This document shows, piece by piece, positions 53,080 to 62,609 of a DNA stretch of 64,000 nucleotides; the stretch's first letter is position 1, and each line of letters begins with the position of its first letter. Location of the stretch: the NCBI GenBank assembly GCA_050291245.1, contig JBNKJP010000020.1, forward strand, positions 124,001 to 188,000. The letters run 5' to 3'. Position numbers and translations under genes: made by a program. The stretch comes from Thiodiazotropha sp050291245 (lineage in GTDB: Bacteria > Pseudomonadota > Gammaproteobacteria > Chromatiales > Chromatiaceae). Under the pieces are notes generated by a model. It was not told the DNA's origin and did not search any database. It saw only the letters and a program-made list of their open reading frames with translations.

Positions 53080-53123
53080 TATGTCATAAGCATGGCCTTG
53101 ATCAGTAGGTAAACAACGACGGA

Positions 53124-54092
53124 TTACCCAAAGTGCAAATTCCGCCATTCTCGAGTTTCTGAGGGTCGTTCACCAAAAAGATCGCCGTAGTCCTTGGCAA
53201 ATTGACTCATGTGCCAAAATCCCCATTGTGAGGCGATATCCGTCACGCTCTCTGTACGCTCGGATTGAAGAAGGGCGCGACGGACACAATTAAGTCGTGA
53301 TGTTCGTAAAAACTGAATCGGACTGATTCCGACGATGCTTTCAAAACTGTATTGTAGGGTACGGCGGCTGACATGGGTTGCTTGGCAAAGATCGGTGATC
53401 GTAACGGGGTTGTCAGGATTTGAAAGAATAAACTCACGGGCCATATCGACGACTTTTTTTCGGTGGTGATAACTGCGGGCGCGAGCAGGCTCGGGTGTTT
53501 CGGTTTTGAGAATTTCCAGCAAAGCAAGCATTATGATATCACGCGTCATGCGGTTGGCCGGGGCGTTGCCTTGCTTGTTTAGCAGGTGTGCCAGGAGAAA
53601 ACGAACATCCTGCAGCGTTTTGTTGGGTACACTAAGGCGACCGTAAGCGGTCAGTTCCCTGATGTTGATGCTTACCCCATGAGTGCGTGCGGTCTGCATC
53701 AGGGTTTCATGTTTTACAACCAGGCCGTAAATGTCGAAATCCTGTGGCGTGGCGAGATGAAATTCACAGCTACCCGGCTTGCACATGATGTCATTCGGGC
53801 GAATCGTCAGACCGTTAATACGACTCTCTTTCTGTTTATCCTGAGGTATTCCCAACCAGATGGAATCGGGCCAGACGATACACGTCTGATGCAGCGCCTG
53901 ACTGGTTCGTTCGCGGAAAACCTGCAGGTCGTTGAAGGCCAATTCCATGATGCTGCCATGAAAGTTGCCTCGGCTGGTTTGATCATATTCCTGTTGCCAG
54001 TTGGTCAGGTTGCTTGCATGTAAGTCTGCATCAAATGCTTCGAATCTATTCATCTTTGCGCACTCTTTTGGTGCGGTTTCGTCGCTATACAT
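53124..54092 (-). CDS. eutR: AraC-family regulator, EutR-like
   Basis: The 322-residue protein has an N-terminal AraC-type ligand domain (about 10-190) and a C-terminal helix-turn-helix pair: NPVTITDLCQATHVSRRTLQ with YSFESIVGISPIQFLRTSRL and a second motif in SVTDIASQWGFWHMSQFAKD then YGDLFGERPSET. The WGFWHM-x-QFA block is close to EutR, the ethanolamine-responsive activator. It is divergent from the TRAP genes, with EutB and EutC 3 kb away; it likely activates that island when ethanolamine and cobalamin are present. The symbol is an assignment by similarity and context. Confidence 0.84.
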   Translation of the reverse strand: MYSDETAPKECAKMNRFEAFDADLHASNLTNWQQEYDQTSRGNFHGSIMELAFNDLQVFRERTSQALHQTCIVWPDSIWLGIPQDKQKESRINGLTIRPNDIMCKPGSCEFHLATPQDFDIYGLVVKHETLMQTARTHGVSINIRELTAYGRLSVPNKTLQDVRFLLAHLLNKQGNAPANRMTRDIIMLALLEILKTETPEPARARSYHHRKKVVDMAREFILSNPDNPVTITDLCQATHVSRRTLQYSFESIVGISPIQFLRTSRLNCVRRALLQSERTESVTDIASQWGFWHMSQFAKDYGDLFGERPSETREWRNLHFG

Positions 54093-54286
54093 CTAAAGAT
54101 CACCTATCGAGTCTTAGGTCGGTTTCCGAATTAGAAGAGTATTTGATTGATAACTTATTGATATTTATATAATTAATGTTTTTTGCTGTTTTTTGATAAC
54201 CCACAGCAAGAGAGATTCTTAGTATTCAAAGAAAGCAAAACGTATGCCTTGTTGAGCGTTAACTCTAACGAGAGGAAATCTGTCGG

Positions 54287-54793
54287 ATGCCTGGATTTAT
54301 CAGAAACTATGTGCGTGTGGTGGATGCCATAAACCGCCGTATCGGCCGACTGACGATGTATGGAATATTCGCCATGGTCGGCGTGCTTCTTTGGTCATCG
54401 ATCTCCAAGACATTCTTTTTACCCTCCTTGTGGACGTTGGAGACCGCCCAATTCATGATGGTGGTCTACTACATTCTTGGAGGTGCTTACGCTATCCAGC
54501 TTGAGGCCAACGTGCGTATGGATCTGTTCTACGGCGAGTGGTCAGTACGAAAAAAGGCCTGGTTTGATGCCTTTACCATTTTTTTCCTGATTTTTTATCT
54601 TGCCGTCTTACTCTATGGCGGGATTGAAAGCACCCAGTACTCTTTTGAATATAACCAGCGCAGCCGCACTGCATGGCAGCCCTATCTATGGCCCATCAAG
54701 GCGGTGATGTGCGTCGGTTTCATCCTGATGCTGCTGCAGGCCATCGCCGAGTTCTTTAAAGACATTGCACGCATTAGAGGAGAAGAGATCTGA
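54287..54793 (+). CDS. TRAP transporter small membrane subunit (DctQ-type)
   Basis: The 168-residue protein has four TM helices (about 25-47, 55-75, 92-112, 138-158) and typical DctQ text: FAMVGVLLWSSISKTFFLPS, ETAQFMMVVYYILGGAYAIQ and RMDLFYGEWSVRKKAWFDAF. It is the first gene of the TRAP operon and overlaps dctM by one base. Confidence 0.9.
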   Translation: MPGFIRNYVRVVDAINRRIGRLTMYGIFAMVGVLLWSSISKTFFLPSLWTLETAQFMMVVYYILGGAYAIQLEANVRMDLFYGEWSVRKKAWFDAFTIFFLIFYLAVLLYGGIESTQYSFEYNQRSRTAWQPYLWPIKAVMCVGFILMLLQAIAEFFKDIARIRGEEI

Positions 54794-56115
54794 TGTCCTA
54801 CGGCATGATTGCAATCACGATGTTTGCATCGATGATGGTGCTGATGGCCACCGGCCAGCGGGTGTTCGCGGCGATCGGTGCGGTGGCGGCATTGGCCGGA
54901 CTCGTTCTGTGGGGTACCGGGGGACACGATATCCCCTTTACCGCAGCGATGAAGCTGATGAACTGGTACCCGCTGTTGACATTGCCCATGTTTATTTTCA
55001 TGGGGTATGTCCTGTCTGAATCAAAAATCGCTGACGATTTGTACAAAATGTTTCATGTCTGGATGGGGCCGCTCCATGGTGGTCTCGCTATCGGCACCAT
55101 CGGTCTCATGGTTCTGGTGTCGGCAATGAACGGTTTGTCGGTTGCCGGTATGGCGATCGGAGCGACCATTGCCTTACCCGAACTGTTGCGCCGCGGCTAC
55201 GACAAGAAAATGGTGACAGGCGTAGTGCAAGCCGGTTCTTCGCTGGGAATTCTTGTGCCGCCCTCCGTGGTGTTGGTGCTTTACGCCATGATTGCACGTC
55301 AGCCGGTAGGCCAGTTATGGCTGGCGGGGATTGTGCCTGGTCTGGTTATGGCACTGTTGTTTATCGTTTACATCGCAATCCGCTGTCGGATGCAGCCTGA
55401 ACTGGGACCGGTTTTACCCGCGAAAGAGCGTCAAATACCCATAGCGGAGAAACTGCGTCTGTTGCGCAGTGGGTTGCTGCCTCTCGGAATCTTCCTGGTG
55501 ATGATGGTGCCGTTCGTCAATGGCTGGACGAGTCTGGTTGAAAGTTCCGCACTGGGTGCCATGGCAGCCTTTGTGGCGGCTATCATCAAGGGCCGTATGA
55601 CGAAAACCGTATTGGAAAATTCCCTACGCCAGACATTGGCGATTTCATGCATGTTCATGTGGATTATTCTGGCTGCACTGGGCTTCGGCGCCGTGTTTGA
55701 CGGATTGGGAGCGGTCAAATCCATCGAGCACCTGTTCACGGAGCAGTTGGGTCTTAGCCCCTGGATGATTCTGATTTTAATGCAGCTGTCATTCATTGTG
55801 ATGGGCACATTTCTCGATGATACCGCGATGCTGGTGATCGTGGCTCCTCTCTATGTTCCATTGGTTCAGGCCCTTGGGTTTGATTTGATCTGGTATGGCG
55901 TGCTCTACACCGTGACCACGCAGATTGCGTATATGACCCCACCCTTTGGTTACAACCTGTTTCTAATGCGCGCCATGGCGCCGCCGGAAATTGGTTTGCG
56001 GGATATTTATGGGTCAATACTGCCATTCGTCCTAATTATGATTCTTGCTTTGGTGATGATCATGGTATTCCCGCAAATGGCTTTGTGGCTGCCGGAATAC
56101 GTTTATGCAAAATAG
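54793..56115 (+). CDS. TRAP transporter large membrane subunit (DctM-type)
   Basis: The 440-residue protein has about 12 TM helices and DctM motifs: PMFIFMGYVLSES, GTIGLMVLVSAMNGLSVAGM then AIGATIALPELLRRGYDKKM, VQAGSSLGILVPPSVVLVLY and YMTPPFGYNLFLM. It forms the sodium-linked uptake channel with the small subunit. Substrate specificity resides mainly in the binding protein. Confidence 0.93.
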   Translation: MSYGMIAITMFASMMVLMATGQRVFAAIGAVAALAGLVLWGTGGHDIPFTAAMKLMNWYPLLTLPMFIFMGYVLSESKIADDLYKMFHVWMGPLHGGLAIGTIGLMVLVSAMNGLSVAGMAIGATIALPELLRRGYDKKMVTGVVQAGSSLGILVPPSVVLVLYAMIARQPVGQLWLAGIVPGLVMALLFIVYIAIRCRMQPELGPVLPAKERQIPIAEKLRLLRSGLLPLGIFLVMMVPFVNGWTSLVESSALGAMAAFVAAIIKGRMTKTVLENSLRQTLAISCMFMWIILAALGFGAVFDGLGAVKSIEHLFTEQLGLSPWMILILMQLSFIVMGTFLDDTAMLVIVAPLYVPLVQALGFDLIWYGVLYTVTTQIAYMTPPFGYNLFLMRAMAPPEIGLRDIYGSILPFVLIMILALVMIMVFPQMALWLPEYVYAK

Positions 56116-56232
56116 CATTTTGCTGCAGGCAATGCTGAATGCAATAGCGTATTTCAACACATGGATTTAATCGAGAGAAACACGAATACGGCTATTCCGC
56201 CCATTATCTGTCAACGACAGTAGGAGAATGAA

Positions 56233-57276
56233 ATGAACAATTCAAGACGTAAATTTCTCACATCGGCCGCGGCGCTAGCCGGTTCTGCAGCTTTGGCGTC
56301 GCCGCGTCTGTATGCGGCAAATCCGAAAATCAAGTGGCGTATGCAAACCTATGCGGGCCCCGCCCTTGCGGAGCACGTTATAAAGCCCGCGATTGAGAGT
56401 TTTAACCGTATCGCTGGTGAGGAGATGCAGATTGAGCTCTATTTCGCGGATCAGCTGGTGCCTACCGGTGAGCTTTTTCGGGCGTTACAAAAAGGTACTA
56501 TCGATGCGGTACAGTCCGATGATGACTCCATGGCTTCTCCGACGGAAGTGACGGTATTCGGCGGCTACTTCCCATTTGCCAGCCGCTATTCATTGGATGT
56601 TCCCGTGTTGTTCAATGAATACGGACTCGCTGAAATCTGGGAAGCGGAATATGCCAAACTCGGGGTTAAACATATCTCGGCCGGTTCGTGGGATCCCTGC
56701 CATTTCGCCACCAAGGACCCCATTAACAGCCTGGCGGACCTGAAGGGTAAGCGTGTGTTTACCTTCCCAACGGCGGGTCGTTTTCTTGCCCAGTTCGGTG
56801 TGGTGCCGGTTTCTCTGCCTTGGGAAGATATCGAAGTGGCGGTACAAACCGGAGAGTTGGATGGCATCGCCTGGTCAGGCATCACGGAAGACTACACGGT
56901 AGGCTGGGCCGATGTAACTAACTATTTTCTTACCAATAACATCTCCGGCGCCTGGGCGGGTTCCTTCTATGCCAACATGGAGAGCTACAACAAATTGCCT
57001 GACAAGCTGAAAGAGTTGCTCAAGGTCACTATGGACAGTTCACACTACTATCGTCAGTGGTGGTATTGGGGGGGGGAAGCGAAATTACGTGTTAATGGCA
57101 GCAAAATGAAACTGACCACGATTCCGGACGAAGAATGGGCACAAGTCGAAGCGGCCGCGCATAAATTTTGGGATGAACTGGCAAAACAGTCTGAGACAAA
57201 GGCCAAGGTGGTCAAGATCTTTAAAGAGTATAACGCGGTCATGGAAAAGGCCGGTCGTCCCTATCGTTATAGCTGA
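56233..57276 (+). CDS. TRAP transporter substrate-binding protein (DctP-type, Tat-exported)
   Basis: The 347-residue protein starts with a twin-arginine signal (SRRKFLTSAAALAGSAALAS). The mature DctP fold shows WRMQTYAGPALAEHVIKPAI, GELFRALQKGTIDAVQSDDD, INSLADLKGKRVFTFPTAGR and SLPWEDIEVAVQTGELDGIA. A Tat signal implies folding or cofactor binding before export. Because it lies between eutR and eutBC, ethanolamine or a related amine is the likely ligand; this is inference. A palindromic repeat follows its stop. Confidence 0.9.
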   Translation: MNNSRRKFLTSAAALAGSAALASPRLYAANPKIKWRMQTYAGPALAEHVIKPAIESFNRIAGEEMQIELYFADQLVPTGELFRALQKGTIDAVQSDDDSMASPTEVTVFGGYFPFASRYSLDVPVLFNEYGLAEIWEAEYAKLGVKHISAGSWDPCHFATKDPINSLADLKGKRVFTFPTAGRFLAQFGVVPVSLPWEDIEVAVQTGELDGIAWSGITEDYTVGWADVTNYFLTNNISGAWAGSFYANMESYNKLPDKLKELLKVTMDSSHYYRQWWYWGGEAKLRVNGSKMKLTTIPDEEWAQVEAAAHKFWDELAKQSETKAKVVKIFKEYNAVMEKAGRPYRYS

Positions 57277-57303
57277 TATCTCCCCGGCGGATTTAGGACT
57301 CTT

Positions 57304-57348
57304 ATTAACCCGGCACCTGAACATAGCATATTAAGGTGCCGGGTTAAT
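57304..57348. repeat. Palindromic repeat with a 15-base perfect stem (family member 2)
   Basis: ATTAACCCGGCACCT (57304-57318) is the exact complement of 57334-57348. The arms share ATTAACCCGGCAC/A with the repeat at 46461-46534. It lies between the binding-protein gene and eutB and could be a terminator or attenuator that separates transport from catabolic expression. Confidence 0.78.
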
Positions 57349-57398
57349 GATTTCTGAATTTGAGTTAATACCTCGCTCATGAGGGGGTACACTAGCCT

Positions 57399-58811
57399 AT
57401 GGTGCAACACTCATCCTTTCAGTTTCGCCATACAGTCGGCAATCGCACCTTTGGTTTTCGCAACCTTGCGGAACTGATGGCAAAGGCAACGCCTGCCCGG
57501 TCCGGTGACCGACTCGCGGGTATCGCTGCCGAATCCGCCGAGGAGCGTGTGGTTGCGCAAATGACCCTTGCGCAAATGCCGCTCAAACGTTTTTTGCACA
57601 ATGCACTGATACCCTATGAAGAGGATGAGGTGACACGCCTGATCTTCGATGAGCACAATGCTGGGGCATTTGCACCGGTATCTCATCTGACGGTAGGTGA
57701 TTTTCGTGACTGGCTGCTCAGTGATCTCGCAACTCCGGCGATGCTTGAACAGATACGTCCCGGCATCATGCCCGAGATGGCCGCCGCCGTGAGTAAGATC
57801 ATGCGCAACCAGGATTTGATTCTGGTGGCAAAGAAATGTCATGTCTCCACGGCGTTTCGAAATACCATTGGGCTGGCGGGTCATCTGTCCACACGATTAC
57901 AGCCCAATCATCCAACCGACGATTTGACAGGCATTGCGGCGAGTATTTTAGATGGTTTGTTGTATGCCAATGGGGATGCGGTGATCGGAATCAACCCCGC
58001 AACCGATAACCTTGCCCAAGCCTGTCGCCTTATTAAAATGATGGATGATGTCATCCGTCATTATGAGATTCCCACCCAATCATGTGTTCTGACTCATGTG
58101 ACGAATACCATAGAAGCCATCAATCTGGGGGCGCCGGTAGACTTGGTATTCCAATCAATCGCCGGAACCCAGGCAACCAACGAGAGTTTTGGGTTTAACT
58201 TGGCAAATTTGGCCGAGGCTCATGAGGCTGCGCTTTCGCTCAGGCGCGGTACCGTGGGGAGCAATGTGATGTACTTTGAGACCGGGCAGGGTAGTTCACT
58301 GTCTGCCAATGCCAACGGGGGTATCGATCAACAAACTTGCGAGGCGCGTGCCTATGCGGTTGCACGCAAATTCAATCCTCTCCTGGTCAATACGGTGGTC
58401 GGATTTATTGGTCCGGAGTATCTGTTCAATGGCAAGGAAATTACTCGTGCCGGGTTGGAGGACCATTTCTGCGGAAAACTGCTGGGCATTCCCATGGGAT
58501 GCGATGTCTGTTATACCAATCATGCCGATGCGGATCAAAATGATATGGATAATCTGTTGACACTGTTGTGTGTTGCCGGTTGTACCTTTGTCATGGGTAT
58601 TCCCGGCTCGGACGACATCATGCTCAATTACCAAACAACATCTTTCCATGACGCTTTGTATGCCCGCCGTGTACTGGGTTTGAAACCGGCGCCGGAGTTC
58701 GATGCCTGGTTGAGACGGATGGAAATTTTTCGCGATGACGATCAATTCACTCTCAATCATCAGATTTCTCAACGTTTTCGACGTTCACTCGATCGTTTGC
58801 TGGGACCTTAA
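57399..58811 (+). CDS. eutB: Ethanolamine ammonia-lyase large subunit
   Basis: EutB with EutC converts ethanolamine to acetaldehyde and ammonia using adenosylcobalamin. The 470-residue protein (E. coli EutB is 453) shows TVGNRTFGFRNLAELMAKAT near the start, DAVIGINPATDNLAQACRLI, PTQSCVLTHVTNTIEAINLG, LVFQSIAGTQATNESFGFNL, MYFETGQGSSLSANANGGID and GIPMGCDVCYTNHADADQND with NLLTLL, all family signatures. A GAGGGGG site precedes the ATG. No eutA reactivase, aldehyde dehydrogenase or shell-protein gene is in the window. Confidence 0.96.
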   Translation: MVQHSSFQFRHTVGNRTFGFRNLAELMAKATPARSGDRLAGIAAESAEERVVAQMTLAQMPLKRFLHNALIPYEEDEVTRLIFDEHNAGAFAPVSHLTVGDFRDWLLSDLATPAMLEQIRPGIMPEMAAAVSKIMRNQDLILVAKKCHVSTAFRNTIGLAGHLSTRLQPNHPTDDLTGIAASILDGLLYANGDAVIGINPATDNLAQACRLIKMMDDVIRHYEIPTQSCVLTHVTNTIEAINLGAPVDLVFQSIAGTQATNESFGFNLANLAEAHEAALSLRRGTVGSNVMYFETGQGSSLSANANGGIDQQTCEARAYAVARKFNPLLVNTVVGFIGPEYLFNGKEITRAGLEDHFCGKLLGIPMGCDVCYTNHADADQNDMDNLLTLLCVAGCTFVMGIPGSDDIMLNYQTTSFHDALYARRVLGLKPAPEFDAWLRRMEIFRDDDQFTLNHQISQRFRRSLDRLLGP

Positions 58812-58813
58812 TA

Positions 58814-59662
58814 ATGAATAGTTCTTTCCCGGTTCATCCGACAGATGCTCCTGTGATCGACAATCCCTGGGCTTTATTGCGGCGCTATACCGATGCGCGA
58901 ATCGGGCTTGGCCGAGCTGGCGTCAGTGTGCCGACGAAACATCTGTTGGAGTTTCAGCTGGCGCATGCCAGAGCTCAGGATGCCGTGCACAAGCCACTCG
59001 ATACAGACGCGCTGGCTGAGCAGTTGAACACCCGGCCATGGTGTCAGTCTGACTTGCTCAAGCTGCACAGTCGCGTCAGGGATCGCACGCAATACCTGCA
59101 GCGCCCCGACTACGGACGTCTGCTTGATGAGCCGTCCTTGCAAAGGTTGAATCGTCACTGTAACGAAAAAGACGGCTGCTGGGATTTGGCGATAGCCATT
59201 GTAGACGGATTATCCGCATTGGCGATTGAGACGAATACGCTACCGTTTCTGGATAATCTGGTTCCTGAATTGCTCAACGGTTCGTCTCCCTGGACGATCG
59301 CGCCACTGTGTATCGTTGAACAAGGGCGTGTCGCGATCGGCGATATCATTGGCGAACAACTCCATGCCCGTTGTGTGCTGGTGCTGATCGGTGAGCGGCC
59401 AGGACTCAGCTCGCCGGACAGCATGGGGCTTTATCTGACATGGGCCCCTAAATCAGGGACCACCGATGCTCATCGAAATTGCATTTCCAATATCCGTCCG
59501 GCGGGACTTGGCTATCAGGAGGCGTGCCACCGGGCTCTGTATCTGCTCAATGAAGCGCGTAGAAGAAAGATATCCGGTGTTCAGTTAAAAGACCGTACGA
59601 ATACCGAAGCGGTGAGTCTTGGCAATGACGATCACAGTTTCCTAACCGAAACAGAGACTTGA
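58814..59662 (+). CDS. eutC: Ethanolamine ammonia-lyase small subunit
   Basis: The 282-residue EutC protein starts two bases after eutB ends. Visible blocks are LRRYTDARIGLGRAGVSVPT near 17, HSRVRDRTQYLQRPDYGRLL, LAIAIVDGLSALAIETNTLP, GRVAIGDIIGEQLHARCVLV and LIGERPGLSSPDSMGLYLTW. The small subunit helps hold cobalamin in the active enzyme. The downstream EmrB gene is convergent, eight bases away, with no obvious terminator in between. Confidence 0.96.
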   Translation: MNSSFPVHPTDAPVIDNPWALLRRYTDARIGLGRAGVSVPTKHLLEFQLAHARAQDAVHKPLDTDALAEQLNTRPWCQSDLLKLHSRVRDRTQYLQRPDYGRLLDEPSLQRLNRHCNEKDGCWDLAIAIVDGLSALAIETNTLPFLDNLVPELLNGSSPWTIAPLCIVEQGRVAIGDIIGEQLHARCVLVLIGERPGLSSPDSMGLYLTWAPKSGTTDAHRNCISNIRPAGLGYQEACHRALYLLNEARRRKISGVQLKDRTNTEAVSLGNDDHSFLTETET

Positions 59663-59669
59663 CGGCATA

Positions 59670-61199
59670 TCACGCCTGAACGTTACGCATCGGGCGGCTG
59701 ATCCAGATAACCACGGTCAACATCAGAAACAGGATTCCGGACGCCCAGAACAGGTCGATGGCTGACAGCATGAAGGCCTGGCGGTTGAGCTGGTATTCAA
59801 TCGCACCGAGCGCCTGCTCCGGGGTCAACCCCAAAGCCGAAAGCCCATGCAATGCCTGGCGGGTGTTCGCGTCGTAGGTCGTGATGTGCTCAGTCAGATG
59901 GGCATGGTGCATTGCCGCGCGGCTGTCCCATAGGGTGGTTGATATCGATGCGCCCATGGCACCGGCCATAATACGGATGAAGTTGGACAGCCCCGCCGCC
60001 GCGGGTATCCGCTCCGGAGCGAGGCCCGAAAGCGTCACAGCGGTTAACGGAACGAAGAAGGTTGCCATGGCCGCGCCCTGAATCAGCTGTGGCCAGACCA
60101 GGCTCATCATGTCCGTGTCGGTGCTGAAGTCGGCGCGCATGAAGGCGGTGATGGCGAATATCACGAAGGCGAAACTGGCCAGCAGACGCGGGTCGGTGTG
60201 GGGCATCATGCGCCCGACCAGCGGCGAGAGCAGCAATGCGAGAATTCCGATCGGAGCGGTGACGAGACCGGCCCAGGTGGCGGTGTAGCCCATGTATTGC
60301 TGCAACCACAGGGGCATGATCACCACGATACTGAAAAAGAGTCCATAGGCGAGGGACAGAGAGATTGCACCGATGGTGAAGTTGCGCCCTTTAAACAGGG
60401 TGAGGTCCACCACCGGATGGCGTTCGGTCAGTTCCCATACCACGAAGAACGAGAGTGCCACCAACGATATGATGGCCAGTAGTAGGATCTCACTGGAGGT
60501 GAACCAGTCCAGTTCCCGACCCTTATCGAGCATGATCTGCAGGGCTCCGACCCCGACTACCAGCAGGCCCAGGCCAATCACATCGATGGGTAGCTTGCGG
60601 GTGACCGACTCCCGCTGTTTCAGCATTCGCCAGGTCAGCCAGGCGGCGATCAGACCCACCGGCACATTGATGTAGAAGATCCATGGCCAGCTGTAGTTGT
60701 CCGAGATCCAGCCGCCCATGATCGGTCCCAGGACCGGCGCCACCATTGTGGTCATGCCCCACATCGCCAGGGCCATACCCGATTTTTCCCGGGGAAAGCA
60801 CTGCAACAGCAGGGCCTGGGAGAGGGGGATCATGGGTCCCGCTACCGCCCCTTGCATGACCCGGGCAGTGATCAGAAGCTCCAGGCTGGATGACATGCCA
60901 CACAGCAGAGATGCAAGCATAAACAGCAGGACCGAACCGACGAACAGCCGCACCTGACCGAACCGTTGGGTCATCCATCCGGTGAGGGGCACGCTGATGG
61001 CGTTGGCCACCGCAAAGGATGTAATGACCCAGGTGCCCTGACTGGGACTGACCCCCATATCCCCGGCGATTGTGGGGATGGAGACGTTGGCGATGGTGGT
61101 GTCGAGCACGTTCATGAAGGTCGCCAGGGAGAGCGCAACCGTGGCGAGTACCAGTGTGCCACCGGTTAATGGGGGTGGTGATTGTGCCGGTTTTGCCAT
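59670..61199 (-). CDS. emrB: DHA2-family MFS efflux pump, EmrB-like
   Basis: The 509-residue protein has about 14 TM helices and DHA2/EmrB motifs: MNVLDTTIANVSIPTIAGDM near 29, QGTWVITSFAVANAISVPLT, GWMTQRFGQVRLF, GGWISDNYSWPWIFYINVPV and GIPAAAGLSNF-type sequence near the end. With the HlyD-type adaptor upstream it should form an EmrAB-TolC pump for amphiphilic drugs. It follows the adaptor by 25 bases. Confidence 0.93.
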   Translation of the reverse strand: MAKPAQSPPPLTGGTLVLATVALSLATFMNVLDTTIANVSIPTIAGDMGVSPSQGTWVITSFAVANAISVPLTGWMTQRFGQVRLFVGSVLLFMLASLLCGMSSSLELLITARVMQGAVAGPMIPLSQALLLQCFPREKSGMALAMWGMTTMVAPVLGPIMGGWISDNYSWPWIFYINVPVGLIAAWLTWRMLKQRESVTRKLPIDVIGLGLLVVGVGALQIMLDKGRELDWFTSSEILLLAIISLVALSFFVVWELTERHPVVDLTLFKGRNFTIGAISLSLAYGLFFSIVVIMPLWLQQYMGYTATWAGLVTAPIGILALLLSPLVGRMMPHTDPRLLASFAFVIFAITAFMRADFSTDTDMMSLVWPQLIQGAAMATFFVPLTAVTLSGLAPERIPAAAGLSNFIRIMAGAMGASISTTLWDSRAAMHHAHLTEHITTYDANTRQALHGLSALGLTPEQALGAIEYQLNRQAFMLSAIDLFWASGILFLMLTVVIWISRPMRNVQA

Positions 61200-61224
61200 G
61201 CGAGGGGATCCGTAAGCGGTTGCT

Positions 61225-62517
61225 TCAGCGGCCGAGGCTTTGATGCACTGCGATCATCGATGGTTGTAGCGCCGCCATATCGTCTGGGGATCTTGCCGTA
61301 CCGGGAGCATGGCTTTGTGCTGCCTCCGGAGCATGACTTGTCATGCCACGCAGATTGGCCTGGATGATACTTTGTACCAGGGCATCGGCGTCGCTGTCCT
61401 GGCGGGTGTAGACCGCCGTTCGATCGCTTGATTGTTTGCGCGAGGCGGAATCCGCAAGCTGGTTGCCGCTCTGATCGTGCAGATCCACCTTCACCCGCAT
61501 TGACAATCCAACCCGAAGTGGATACTTGGAGAGCTCGTCGGTGTCGAGGGCAATCCGTACCGGTACTCGCTGTACCACTTTGATCCAGTTGCCGGAAGCG
61601 TTCTGGGCCGGTAGCAGGGCGAAGGCCGCCCCGGTGCCCGCCGACAGACCGACCACTTTACCGTGGTACTCGATTGAGTTGCCGTAGACATCGGATGTCA
61701 GTGTTACCGCCTGACCGATACGCATCTGGCGCAATTGACCCTCCTTGAAATTGGCATCAACCCAGAGCTGATCCAGGGGGATCACCGCCATCAACGGTGC
61801 CCCCGGCGCAACCTGTTGGCCTAACTGTACAGCCCGTTTGGCGACATAGCCGGAGACCGGAGCCGGTATCCCGGTGCGCTCCAGGGCCAGCCAGGCTGCG
61901 CGGACTCGGGCCGCTTCCTTCAACACGTTAGGATGCTCAGCGACACTGGTATTGTCGATCAGGGCGTGATTCGAAGCGTACTCTTCCCGTGCGGCAGTGA
62001 GTGCCGCATCAGCGGCGGCCAGCGTGGTGCGGGCATGCTCCAGCTCTTCGGAAGAGATCGCGCCGCTGTCGTTGAGGGCCTTGCGACGGGACAGATCATC
62101 CCGGGCCTTTACCACATCCGCCTTGCGCAACTCCACCGAGGCGGCCAGTGAGTCACTGGTCGCGAACAGTGTACGTACCTCGCGCACGGTCTGCGCCAAC
62201 TGGGCCTTGGCCTGGTCCAGGGCCAGTTGGGCGTCGGCTTTGTCCAGTTCCACCAGGGTCTCTCCCGCGTTGACATAATCGGTGTTGTCGGCGTGGATCG
62301 CGAGTACCGTACCGTGGGTTTGCGGTGTGATCTGCACGACGTTGCCGGCTACATAGGCGTCGTCGGTCTCCTCGATATAACGGCCGACGAGGTTCCACCA
62401 ACTGGCGTAGCCGATACCGGTGGCTACGAAGATGACAACCAGGAGCATCATCATGGGTTTGCGCTTGCGTTCGGGTGGGGTTTCAGGCCCAGTGGAGTCG
62501 TTTTCAGTCTGGTCCAT
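61225..62517 (-). CDS. emrA: HlyD/EmrA-type membrane fusion protein
   Basis: I start at ATG 62517 (MDQTENDSTG), preceded by GGGAGAAAA; an ORF back to 62613 lacks a ribosome site. The 430-residue adaptor has one TM (about 22-42, PMMMLLVVIFVATGIGYASW), DDAYVAGNVVQITPQTHGTV (biotinyl-lipoyl half), a long coiled-coil hairpin (about 95-200) and PVSGYVAKRAVQLGQQVAPG with APLMAVIP. It bridges EmrB to an outer-membrane channel. The C-terminal tail (about 375-430) is Ser/Ala/Pro rich and longer than usual. Confidence 0.92.
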   Translation of the reverse strand: MDQTENDSTGPETPPERKRKPMMMLLVVIFVATGIGYASWWNLVGRYIEETDDAYVAGNVVQITPQTHGTVLAIHADNTDYVNAGETLVELDKADAQLALDQAKAQLAQTVREVRTLFATSDSLAASVELRKADVVKARDDLSRRKALNDSGAISSEELEHARTTLAAADAALTAAREEYASNHALIDNTSVAEHPNVLKEAARVRAAWLALERTGIPAPVSGYVAKRAVQLGQQVAPGAPLMAVIPLDQLWVDANFKEGQLRQMRIGQAVTLTSDVYGNSIEYHGKVVGLSAGTGAAFALLPAQNASGNWIKVVQRVPVRIALDTDELSKYPLRVGLSMRVKVDLHDQSGNQLADSASRKQSSDRTAVYTRQDSDADALVQSIIQANLRGMTSHAPEAAQSHAPGTARSPDDMAALQPSMIAVHQSLGR

Positions 62518-62609
62518 TCTTTTCTCCCTGTTGGATATTGAAATCGCCGGTCGTTTACCGCTTCGCCCAAGGCGAGGGTTATCCCTGACCAACGCTGTGG
62601 TAGGCCGCA

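Noticed and set aside
54093..57398. Cobalamin riboswitch for the eut genes
   Set aside because: I looked in the gaps upstream of the TRAP genes and eutB for the B12-box pattern and saw none; the gap before eutB is mostly the palindrome.
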